A stretch of DNA of 64,000 nucleotides from positions 22,615 through 86,614 of the forward strand of contig JAOXSA010000253.1 of assembly GCA_025800245.1 (NCBI GenBank), read 5' to 3'. Each line of letters starts with the position of its first letter. Within the stretch, counting starts at the first letter, position 1. The notes under the pieces were generated by a model. The model saw only the letters and a program-made list of their open reading frames with translations. It was not told the origin of the DNA and did no database searches. Both the position numbers and the translations under genes were made by a program. Positions 43,384-50,804 of the stretch are shown piece by piece. This stretch comes from Amphritea sp. Its GTDB lineage: Bacteria > Pseudomonadota > Gammaproteobacteria > Pseudomonadales > Balneatricaceae.

Positions 43384-44385
43384 TTAGGAATGTACTTCGT
43401 CCCGTCCTGGATACCAGGGCACACGGCCTTCCAGAACACCGGAACGATCAATAATTTCAGCTACCGTCTCTTCCTGACGAAAAGCCACTACATGAACCCC
43501 GTTAACACCAGCAACTTCACGCAGTTCCTGAATCAGCTCAATGGCGATATTCAGGCCCTCTTTCTGTTGATCACTGGCACCTTCCAGGCGCTTAATAATC
43601 GTGTCGGGGATATGCATTCCCGGCACATGGTTACGAATCCAGTCCGCCGCCTGAGCTGAAACCATCGGCCCGACACCCGGCAGAATGTATACATCTTCCA
43701 GCAGTCCCTGATCCCGCGAACGGCTCATGAACTCTTTAAAACGAGCTACATCAAAGCAGTGATCAGTCATAATGTACTGAGCACCGGCTTTGATTTTTTC
43801 AGCCAGCTGACCGGTACACTGATCTAGCGACATCGCAAACGGATTCACAGTTGCCCCGATAAAAACCCGGGGAGGTGCTGTAATACTACGCCCGCTCTGA
43901 AACTCATTCTTATCACGCAGGTCACGAATACTTTCTAACAGCGACATGCAATCAAGATCGAAAACCTGTTTTGCGTCCGGGTGATCCCCCCCCTTCACCG
44001 CATTGCCGCTGAGACAATGCACATTGGCAACACCCATTGCTGCCGCACCCAGCACATCGCCCTGCAGTGCAATACGATTTTTATCGCGACACGTCAGCTG
44101 CAGGATCGACGAGTAGCCAATCCGGGACAACAGCGAGCAGACACCAATACTGGACATATGACAGTTGGCGCCGGCATCATCACTGGCCACAACTGCATCA
44201 ATAAAGCCATCAAACACTCTGATCCGGTCATAGACATCCTGCGGATCAGCAGAGTCCGGCGCTGCAAGCTCGGTGGTAACTGCAAAGTGACCGGACCGTA
44301 ACACCCTTTCAAAACGCCCGGCAGAAACATGGCCAGGTAAAATCGGAAGGTTCTCTCCCGCTAATGGTTCATCATCAAAATACAC
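43384..44385 (-). CDS. Methylenetetrahydrofolate reductase-like protein
   Basis: 333 residues. It is a divergent MetF-family TIM barrel: FAVTTELAAPDSADPQDV, LQLTCRDKNRIALQGDVLGAAAMG, HCLSGNAVKGGDHPDA and GAQYIMTDHCFDV. The start is a GTG at 44385 with AGGAG six bases upstream; a further in-frame GTG at 44415 lacks this. It is probably run in the oxidative direction here, turning methyl-THF into methylene-THF. It is the third gene of the corrinoid operon, between DUF1638 and the methyltransferase. Confidence 0.85.
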   Translation of the reverse strand: MYFDDEPLAGENLPILPGHVSAGRFERVLRSGHFAVTTELAAPDSADPQDVYDRIRVFDGFIDAVVASDDAGANCHMSSIGVCSLLSRIGYSSILQLTCRDKNRIALQGDVLGAAAMGVANVHCLSGNAVKGGDHPDAKQVFDLDCMSLLESIRDLRDKNEFQSGRSITAPPRVFIGATVNPFAMSLDQCTGQLAEKIKAGAQYIMTDHCFDVARFKEFMSRSRDQGLLEDVYILPGVGPMVSAQAADWIRNHVPGMHIPDTIIKRLEGASDQQKEGLNIAIELIQELREVAGVNGVHVVAFRQEETVAEIIDRSGVLEGRVPWYPGRDEVHS

Positions 44386-44521
44386 TGTCGTCTCCTTATT
44401 CTTATCAGGTATCACCGGCGCTAAAGATAAAAATTAAACACCTTGTGATACCAGCTTACTCGACAACTTTTCTCGACAACTCTTACTCAATAACATCGCT
44501 GACTCAGACGGATTCAGTAAC

Positions 44522-45202
44522 TCAATCCTTCAGCTCAACCGCAATTCTGCGGTTAAAATCTTCCAGCGCAGTGCCTAACTCACCACTGCCGCCATAGAAG
44601 TATTCATACTCAACACCTAACCGCTCTGCGGCTGCTTTAGCGCGCTCAACCAGATCAGGATCATGGCTCTGTGCAATGTAGAGTAGTTTCCGGTAATGAC
44701 CGAAGTACATTGATTCGAGTTCTGGACGCTTATCGATACCCAAACCACGGATAACCAGGCGATCAAAATGGCGAACCAGAAAATCGGTCAGATAGAAGGT
44801 ACCGATCTCGGCTTCAGAGAACTCTGCAAAGCGATCAGCACCTGAGAAAAATTCATAGCAGTGGGCACCGGGAATCCGGTCGACACCTTCTGCTTCCAGC
44901 AGGGTATCCAGCTGTCCGCCGGTACCACAATCGCCATAAGCAACAAATACATCCTGCTGTTTCTGTTTTGCCGCATCAATCAGCTCTTTTACCGCGCCGG
45001 TAATTTTTTCCGGACGGTTATGGAGTTCAGCGGTAATACACTGCACATCCAGATGCGACCAGCCATTAGCCCGGCATAAATTAGTTATATCCCGGTACAG
45101 GGCTGAACAGGTAATTACCACTGCAGACGCATCAGCTACCGTTTCATTGGTAGCCGGCATCATCTCATCAGCCGGATCCAGTGTTACGTGATTTGTCTGC
45201 AT
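44522..45202 (-). CDS. DUF1638 protein of methyltransferase clusters
   Basis: 226 residues. Conserved motifs are CSALYRDITNLCRANGW, VAYGDCGTGGQLD, IPGAHCYEFFSG, GTFYLTDFLVRHFD and IAQSHDPDL. The repeated Cys/His/Asp pattern suggests a metal or nucleotide site. DUF1638 genes are known next to MttB/MtbC-type corrinoid genes in bacteria and methanogens, but their role is not established. Here it is the second gene of the operon, 27 bases after the corrinoid protein. A role in corrinoid reloading or in sensing the methyl donor is only a guess. Confidence 0.8.
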   Translation of the reverse strand: MQTNHVTLDPADEMMPATNETVADASAVVITCSALYRDITNLCRANGWSHLDVQCITAELHNRPEKITGAVKELIDAAKQKQQDVFVAYGDCGTGGQLDTLLEAEGVDRIPGAHCYEFFSGADRFAEFSEAEIGTFYLTDFLVRHFDRLVIRGLGIDKRPELESMYFGHYRKLLYIAQSHDPDLVERAKAAAERLGVEYEYFYGGSGELGTALEDFNRRIAVELKD

Positions 45203-45229
45203 CGGCTCTTACCTGTTTCTCAGTGCTGA

Positions 45230-45937
45230 TTAAGCAGCGCGGCGCGCAGCAACCAGCTCTTTAGCCATATCAACAGCAACCGCTGCGTCACGGCAGTATG
45301 CACAAGCACCGATCGCTTCACCGAACTCTTCGTTCAGTGGTGCGCCGCCTACCAGTACGATGTAGTCATCACGGATACCCTTCTCTTTCAGAGTATCGAT
45401 AACAACCTTCATGTAAGGCATGGTGGTGGTCAGCAGTGCAGACATACCCAGGATGTCTGGTTTGTGTTCTTCCAGCGCTTCCAGGTACTCTTCAACCGGG
45501 ATGTTGATACCGATATCGATTACTTCGAAACCAGCACCTTCCATCATCATCGCTACCAGGTTCTTACCGATATCGTGGATATCGCCCTTAACGGTACCGA
45601 TAACCATCTTACCGATAGACTCCGCACCGGTCTCAGCCAGCAGCGGACGCAGGATTTCCATACCGCCTTTCATAGCGTTCGCAGCAGACAGTACTTCTGG
45701 CACGAACAGGATACCGTCACGGAAATCAACACCTACGATCGCCATACCGGCAACCAGTGCTTCGTTCAGAACTTTGGCAGGTTCCCAGCCGCGCTCGAGA
45801 AGAATCTCGGTACCTTCCATAATTTCTTCACGCAGACCGTTGTACAGATCGTCATACATCTGCTCAACAAGTTCATCATCTGGAAGAGTGGAAAGATCCA
45901 GTTCTTCGTCGTCGTACATTTCTTCTACATCAGACAT
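45230..45937 (-). CDS. Corrinoid (B12-binding) methyl-carrier protein
   Basis: 235 residues. The helical cap domain (~25–100, ALVAGMAIVGVDFRDGILFVPEVLSAANAM) is followed by the B12 Rossmann domain with the base-off/His-on motif DIHDIG (His121) and LGMSALLTTTMPYM ... VLVGGAPLNEEFGEAIGA. It is the methyl carrier between the MttB-like enzyme and the methyl-THF methyltransferase. The first ~30 residues are an unusual acidic extension (14 Asp/Glu, no Lys/Arg before residue 36). It is the first gene of its operon; TGTCGC half-sites lie ~100 bases upstream. Confidence 0.92.
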   Translation of the reverse strand: MSDVEEMYDDEELDLSTLPDDELVEQMYDDLYNGLREEIMEGTEILLERGWEPAKVLNEALVAGMAIVGVDFRDGILFVPEVLSAANAMKGGMEILRPLLAETGAESIGKMVIGTVKGDIHDIGKNLVAMMMEGAGFEVIDIGINIPVEEYLEALEEHKPDILGMSALLTTTMPYMKVVIDTLKEKGIRDDYIVLVGGAPLNEEFGEAIGACAYCRDAAVAVDMAKELVAARRAA

Positions 45938-46037
45938 CAGGCAACCCCTACCTAACAGTTAATTAAACGCGACCGCCACAGGGACGGATAATGTGATTGT
46001 AGATTAGGGTCAGAGGCTTCTGTATTCTGATATTCGT

Positions 46038-46063
46038 GCGACTTAAAGTTACTGGAAAGCGAC
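46038..46063 (-). promoter_or_regulatory. Paired GTCGC half-sites, 21-bp spacing
   Basis: GCGAC at 46038–46042 and at 46059–46063. Read toward the corrinoid gene they are TGTGTCGCTTTCC and TTTAAGTCGCACG, two helical turns apart, ~100–126 bases upstream of its ATG. Confidence 0.5.
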
Positions 46064-46161
46064 ACAGCTATATTTTCGTCATAAAACCGTCAATCAGCCT
46101 CGCTAAATCAAGCAGATAGGTAAGCCCCTTCCAAACCGATGTCGGTAATAAATATGCAACC

Positions 46162-46187
46162 GTCGCGTGATGCAAAAAGCAGGTCGC
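46162..46187 (+). promoter_or_regulatory. Paired GTCGC half-sites, 21-bp spacing
   Basis: GTCGCG at 46162–46167 and again at 46183–46188 on the plus strand, in an otherwise AT-rich stretch. They point toward folD, 515 bases away, or act with the neighbouring minus-strand pair. Confidence 0.45.
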
Positions 46188-46264
46188 GAGAGAGTATGCG
46201 CTATATACTGTCCGACTTAAGCTTTACAGGCTGAGGAACATACGAACAAGCCATACGCACCTCT

Positions 46265-46465
46265 GGCTTTCAGAGCGGTTCGAGCTCACGACAACGATTA
46301 CAGGCATGCTGGTTGCCTGTCGAAAATTGTTAACACAGAGATCGGATCGCTCTGAAAGCCCCGAAGGGCGGACGCTAGAACAGCCTTTTGCTTTGTCAGA
46401 AAGTTTGGAAAGGGGTCACCATTACACTTCACTTTCTTTCTTTCGCGCACAAGGCTGTTTTAGCG
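46265..46465. repeat. Nested inverted-repeat block
   Basis: The first dyad is GGCTTTCAGAGCG/CGCTCTGAAAGCC (46265–46360), enclosing ACAGGCA/TGCCTGT (46300–46320). The second is CGCTAGAACAGCCTT/AAGGCTGTTTTAGCG (46373–46465), enclosing AGAAAGT/ACTTTCT (46398–46437). Two adjacent large stem-loops of this kind fit a repeat element or a structured leader; it matches no RNA family I can name. Confidence 0.5.
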
Positions 46466-46701
46466 GCCCGCAGAGAAAGCGTCTGGCTTATTCGAATGTT
46501 CCCATAATTTGACGCAGCCCAACATTCTCTCATCACAACGATGAAACAAATAAGGCAGTGCATGTATAATGCGCTCTGCCTCACACTATAACTAGAATAA
46601 CCACGGATCTGCCGCTGTCTTCACCACAGCCAGCGACATCCTGAGAGAAAGTGTGGGCTTCACCCGAACACCGGAAATTTAAGACAAAGGGCCGAACACA
46701 C

Positions 46702-47595
46702 ATGGCACAGATTATTGATGGCAAAGCATTTGCCGCGAACCTGAGACAGGATATCGCTAAAGAAGTAGATGCACTGAAGGAAAAGGGAATCACCCCGGGA
46801 CTGGCTGTAGTGCTGGTTGGTGAAGACCCTGCCAGTCAGGTTTATGTTCGCAGCAAAGGCAAGCAGACCGTTGAGGTTGGCATGTCATCCTTCAGCCATA
46901 AGCTGCCTGAATCTACCACTCAGGAAGAGCTGCTGAACCTGATCAACAAGCTGAACAACGACGACAGCGTCAATGGCATTCTGGTACAGCTGCCACTGCC
47001 TGCTCAGATCGACTCTGATACCGTGCTGAACTCAATTGCACCGGAAAAAGACGCAGACGGTTTCCACCCGATGAACGTTGGCCTGTTCACCACCGGTGGT
47101 ATCGGCTCCGTACCCTGCACTCCTCTGGGCTGCCTGATGATGCTGAAAGATCACCTGGGCGATATGAGCGGCAAGCGCGCACTGGTACTGGGTCGTTCTA
47201 ACATCGTCGGTAAGCCGATGGGCACACTGCTGCTGAACGAGAACTGCACCGTCACTATGGCGCACTCCCGCACTGCGGATCTGGAAGAAGAGTGCCGTCG
47301 CGCAGACATCCTGGTAGCTGCAGTAGGCCGCCCGGAAATGGTTAAAGGCAGCTGGATTAAACCAGGTGCAACTGTGATTGATGTGGGTATTAACCGCGTT
47401 GATAAAGAAGACGGCGGTTACCGTCTGGTCGGTGATGTTGAGTTCGCCAGCGCAAGTGAAGTAGCCGGTGCAATCACTCCGGTACCGGGCGGCGTAGGCC
47501 CGATGACCATCGCCTGCCTGCTGCTGAACACCCTGATCTCCACCTACCGTCAGAACAACCTGCCGGTACCTGAGTGGATTCCGGTCGCAAACTGA
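46702..47595 (+). CDS. folD: Bifunctional methylene-THF dehydrogenase/cyclohydrolase
   Basis: 297 residues from the ATG at 46702. FolD motifs are present: [14 protein letters not shown] (with the catalytic Lys), [37 protein letters not shown] and [13 protein letters not shown]. It oxidises methylene-THF to methenyl- and formyl-THF. The [10 protein letters not shown] wording resembles alphaproteobacterial FolD more than the usual gammaproteobacterial form. Its place between the corrinoid genes suggests a dedicated copy for methyl oxidation. A terminator follows. Confidence 0.93.
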   Translation: MAQIIDGKAFAANLRQDIAKEVDALKEKGITPGLAVVLVGEDPASQVYVRSKGKQTVEVGMSSFSHKLPESTTQEELLNLINKLNNDDSVNGILVQLPLPAQIDSDTVLNSIAPEKDADGFHPMNVGLFTTGGIGSVPCTPLGCLMMLKDHLGDMSGKRALVLGRSNIVGKPMGTLLLNENCTVTMAHSRTADLEEECRRADILVAAVGRPEMVKGSWIKPGATVIDVGINRVDKEDGGYRLVGDVEFASASEVAGAITPVPGGVGPMTIACLLLNTLISTYRQNNLPVPEWIPVAN

Positions 47596-47623
47596 TCATT
47601 TTCAGAACACAGGTTTTGCTATA

Positions 47624-47647
47624 AAGGGACTCTCGGGTCCCTTTTTT
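47624..47647 (+). terminator. Rho-independent terminator
   Basis: Stem AAGGGAC/GGTCCCTT with a five-base loop and six T, 30 bases after the folD stop. Confidence 0.85.
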
Positions 47648-47678
47648 GTGCCATTCACATAGCAGCTATCCTGATACT

Positions 47679-49406
47679 ATGCCGACCGACAGCAACACAC
47701 AGAGCCACAACCATGCCTGGAATCCGGGAATCGAAACAGAGATCCCGGAAGCGCTGCGCCGCCTCGAAACGATCTATCGTGACGAGCACGTAATCACCCG
47801 CTATGAAGAGATTCCGGAGCTGATGCAACGCACCGGCCTGCCTGCCGAAGAGCTGGTCACTTTCCGGCCGGAACGACTGGCACTGCACGAACTGATCGTA
47901 CGCGTCACCGCCGATATTGTGGTTTGCGAAGGTGAAGAGGAAGAAGCGCTGGGCATCAATTTCAGGGCCATCGTCCACACCCTGCTGAACAACTACATTG
48001 CACCGCTGCTGCCGGAGCTACAAGCCAGCCACCGCAAACTCAAACTGGATACGACAACCCGGGTCAATGCGATACTCAGCGAGACACTATTCGCTCCAGC
48101 AGAAACCGCCGTCAAACCGACATTCCTGCAGCGCCTGTTCGGACGAAAGCCTAAACCGGCAAGATCGCTGACACCGGCACTCAGCACACAGGAAAAAGAA
48201 CATCTGCTGATTAATGGATACAAAGAGAAAGGCCTGGCCGCTGAGACCTCTCAGGAACGGGCAATCTACAAGAGTCTTTACCGGGTATTCGGTACGCTGG
48301 CCAGTACCCACGGCTATGTCGGCACTGACAGGCAACTGCTCAGCGAACTGGTGATCCGGCACGTCTGCAACAACTATGGCAGCCGTATGATCGGTCAACG
48401 TATCGGTCAGTGTGTTGAGCAAGCTATCAGTCAGGAGGGCTATACCCGGACTCACAAAGCAGAAGCGCCGTTACTGATCAGCCTGAAAGGCGCTTCTGCC
48501 GCCGGCAAAAGCTCACTCCGCCCGATGCTGAAACAGATCATGGCTTATCAGGGTATCGGTGAGAATGACTACGCCACCATCAGCCCAGATATCTGGCGGC
48601 GATTGCTACTGGATTACGACTCTCTGGGAGATCAGTACAAATACGCCGGCCGCCTGACCAGCAACGAAGTCAGCATCATCGACAGTAAACTGGATCGCTA
48701 TATCCGTAACAAAGCCACCGAACAGCGCTCGATTCCCAACCTGCTGATCGACCGGTTCCGGTTTGACAGTTTCACCAGCGAAAAGATATCCATGATCCTG
48801 CACGACACCTACGCTAAGTATGTCGATACGATGTATATGTATTTCGTTGTCACTCCACCGGAAGCCACCGTAGAACGGGGCTGGTTGCGGGGCCTTGAGC
48901 GTGGCCGTTATAAGTCAGTAGAAGATTTTCTCGGTCACAGCATCGAAGCCTATACCGGCATGCCCAAGCTGCTGTTCAAATGGCTGGCCTATAAGAAGCC
49001 AAAGTTTAACTACCACTTTCTGGATAACAGCGTATCCAAGGGCACTCCACCGGCCACTATCGCCTGGGGTGACCAGCAGGAGATGCATATCTTTGATCCG
49101 GTTTCGTTTATCAATATCGAACGCTACCGCAAGATCAACGTACACGCTAAAACGCCCGAAGCGGTCTACCCTGGCGGCGAGAAACTGGCGGTGGAGCATA
49201 ACTGCAGATTCCTGCAGCAATGTATTAAAGAAATTCCAAAAATTAACTTTATCGATCCCGCCACCCTGCAACCCTATCTGATCTCAGAACAGGGCCAGCT
49301 CAGACTGATAAACCGCAGCCTGTTTGATTTCCAGCTCAGATATCAGGAACAGAAAGAGATCTTCGAACTGTTGGCACCGCATCTGATACCTGACACCGGG
49401 GTGTAA
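47679..49406 (+). CDS. P-loop kinase, zeta-toxin-like, large hypothetical protein
   Basis: 575 residues from the ATG at 47679; the upstream in-frame start overlaps the folD terminator. A mostly helical N-terminal half (~1–260) precedes a kinase-like half with Walker A GASAAGKSS (from residue 271), ISPDIWRRLLLDY, LLIDRFRFDSF and a TPPEATVERGWLRGLERGRY lid-like Arg cluster. The Walker A and the following Asp resemble zeta-toxin/AAA-ATPase-type kinases. No antitoxin-like gene adjoins it. The substrate is unknown; toxin function is not implied by length or context. Confidence 0.6.
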   Translation: MPTDSNTQSHNHAWNPGIETEIPEALRRLETIYRDEHVITRYEEIPELMQRTGLPAEELVTFRPERLALHELIVRVTADIVVCEGEEEEALGINFRAIVHTLLNNYIAPLLPELQASHRKLKLDTTTRVNAILSETLFAPAETAVKPTFLQRLFGRKPKPARSLTPALSTQEKEHLLINGYKEKGLAAETSQERAIYKSLYRVFGTLASTHGYVGTDRQLLSELVIRHVCNNYGSRMIGQRIGQCVEQAISQEGYTRTHKAEAPLLISLKGASAAGKSSLRPMLKQIMAYQGIGENDYATISPDIWRRLLLDYDSLGDQYKYAGRLTSNEVSIIDSKLDRYIRNKATEQRSIPNLLIDRFRFDSFTSEKISMILHDTYAKYVDTMYMYFVVTPPEATVERGWLRGLERGRYKSVEDFLGHSIEAYTGMPKLLFKWLAYKKPKFNYHFLDNSVSKGTPPATIAWGDQQEMHIFDPVSFINIERYRKINVHAKTPEAVYPGGEKLAVEHNCRFLQQCIKEIPKINFIDPATLQPYLISEQGQLRLINRSLFDFQLRYQEQKEIFELLAPHLIPDTGV

Positions 49407-49858
49407 GCGCTATGGTGCTCTATGGTGCGTTACGCTCCGCTAACACACCCTACAATCCGGGACGAATCTACCTGTAGGGTGCGTTTTAACGCACCATTAT
49501 CTTTAATCAGGAATACGCAATTGATCTGAAACCCCATTACCACTCCAGTCTTGCGGGTATAGCCCCAGCCTGATGCAGTGATAAAGCGTCAAATATCAAC
49601 GGTGCGTTAAGCTGCGCTAACACACCCTACAATTCTGGTTGAGCCTATCTGGTAGGGTGCGTTATAACGCACCATTATCTTTAATCAGGAATCCGTAATT
49701 GATCTGAAGCCCTATTATCACTCCAGTCTTGCGGGTAAAGCCCCTGCCTGACGCAGTGATAAAGCGTCGAATATCAACGGTGCGTTAAGCTGTGCTAACA
49801 CACCCTACAATTCTGGTTGAGCCTATCTGGTAGGGTGCGTTATAACGCACCATTATCT
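49407..49858. repeat. Tandem ~178-bp units: REP-like palindrome plus RAYT tail
   Basis: REP-like palindromes GGTGCGTT...AACGCACC start at 49425, 49602 and 49780 (periods 177 and 178). Each carries CACCCTAC/GTAGGGTG inside. Each of the first two is followed by a ~100-base copy of the last 31 codons and stop of the RAYT gene (TLYHC...GLYPQDWS...SDQLRIPD); the third is followed by the intact gene. The older copy (first) has diverged more than the second. Confidence 0.85.
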
Positions 49859-50395
49859 TTAATCAGGAATCCGTAATTGATCTGAAGCCCTATTATCACT
49901 CCAATCTTGTGGGTAAAGCCCCTGCCTGACGCAGTGATGAAACGTCGAATAAGGCCAATCATCCACCTTTGCAACATATCCATGCTTTACCGGATTGAAA
50001 TGAAGATAGTCCATATGCGCATTGTAATCCTCTGAATCTCTGATCAGATGCTCCCAATAACGACGCTGCCATACTCCCCGCTCTGCTCTTTTTACACGAG
50101 ATAAGGATCGCCACTCATCAATATCAGTAAGCTGCCTTGAAAAAGCAGACTTAATCAGCCGCCAACGCAATGCAAAATCAGCATCATGCTCAGGCAACGA
50201 GATAATACAATGCATATGATCAGGCAGGACGACCCAGCCATGGATTACAAAAGGATACTTCTGTCTGGTTTGCCGGACAGCAGCTCGAAGACAATCAATA
50301 TGCCGGATCAGCAGATCATTCTTATGACGTCTGGCAAGACTGACCGTGAAAAAATAAGTACCTCCGGGTATCCATACCCTCCGGTAATCGGGCAT
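49859..50395 (-). CDS. REP-associated tyrosine transposase (RAYT)
   Basis: 178 residues, Y1 HUH family (IS200/IS605-like). The HUH pair is in LPDHMHCIISLPE. The tyrosine region is YNAHMDYLHFNPVKHGYV, and the C-terminus ends in SDQLRIPD. AAAGGAG precedes the ATG. RAYTs nick and move or amplify REP palindromes, which flank the gene here on both sides. It is a single-copy domesticated-type transposase without insertion-sequence ends. The gene looks intact. Confidence 0.93.
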   Translation of the reverse strand: MPDYRRVWIPGGTYFFTVSLARRHKNDLLIRHIDCLRAAVRQTRQKYPFVIHGWVVLPDHMHCIISLPEHDADFALRWRLIKSAFSRQLTDIDEWRSLSRVKRAERGVWQRRYWEHLIRDSEDYNAHMDYLHFNPVKHGYVAKVDDWPYSTFHHCVRQGLYPQDWSDNRASDQLRIPD

Positions 50396-50490
50396 AACAG
50401 AGACTCCTTTCTCTGATTTCTGATTGGTGCATTACGCTACGCTAATGCACCCTACCAATACTATAGCTCCGTAGGGTGCGTTATAACACT

Positions 50491-50535
50491 GGCACCTGAT
50501 CTGATACCTGACACCCGGGTGTAAGCACAATGGTG
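50491..50535 (+). repeat. Stray copy of the kinase gene 3' end
   Basis: GGCACCTGATCTGATACCTG and onward matches 49373–49417 at 40 of 45 positions, including the final codons and stop of the upstream kinase gene (HLIPDTGV-stop). It sits ~1.1 kb away on the far side of the RAYT gene. Confidence 0.8.
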
Positions 50536-50763
50536 CGTTACGCTGCGCTAACACACCCTACAATCCAGGATGAACTTACCTGTAGGGTGCGTTATAACGC
50601 ACCTTGAACCACACCACAAACACAAAAAAAGCGCTCGTATGGCCGCCTTTTCCTGATTTTATTCATTGGCGCGTTACGCTGCGCTAACACACCCTACAAT
50701 CCAGGATGAATCTACCTGTAGGGTGCGTTATAACGCACCTTAAACCGCACTACAGACACAAAC

Positions 50764-50787
50764 AAGGCGTCCGCATGGACGCCTTTT
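50764..50787 (-). terminator. Terminator of the cobU–cobT operon
   Basis: Perfect stem GGCGTCC/GGACGCC with a four-base loop (50766–50783), 20 bases beyond the cobT stop; the T-run on the minus strand is broken (TTGTTTG). A decayed copy is at ~50627–50650. Confidence 0.7.
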
Positions 50788-50804
50788 CACATAATTCAGA
50801 AAGC

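Larger units (their letters stand above)
45938..46701. other. Divergent regulatory region, corrinoid operon–folD
   Basis: 764 bases without a gene. They hold two pairs of candidate activator half-sites (46038–46063 and 46162–46187), AT-rich promoter-like sequence around 46060–46160, and a 200-base block of nested palindromes (46265–46465), each listed separately. The ~180 bases before folD look like an untranslated leader. Confidence 0.5.
50396..50804. repeat. REP-like palindromes and duplicated flanking DNA
   Basis: Three REP-like palindromes begin at 50426 (degenerate), 50532 and 50668. The last two belong to a ~135-bp tandem duplication that also copied the sequence before the cobT terminator. 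Between the first and second lies a 45-base copy of the end of the kinase gene (50491–50535). No gene is present. Confidence 0.8.

Noticed and set aside
46265..46360. Possible tRNA (GGTTCGAGCTC looks like a T-loop)
   Set aside because: No acceptor stem, anticodon arm or CCA end fits; the region is better explained by the inverted repeat around it.
47679..49406. Toxin–antitoxin module
   Set aside because: Only a zeta-like kinase region is recognisable; the protein is much larger than zeta toxins and no epsilon-like antitoxin adjoins.
49425..50739. CRISPR-like repeat array
   Set aside because: Units are ~178 bp with coding tails and no unique short spacers; the presence of a RAYT gene identifies REP-type repeats, and there are no cas genes.
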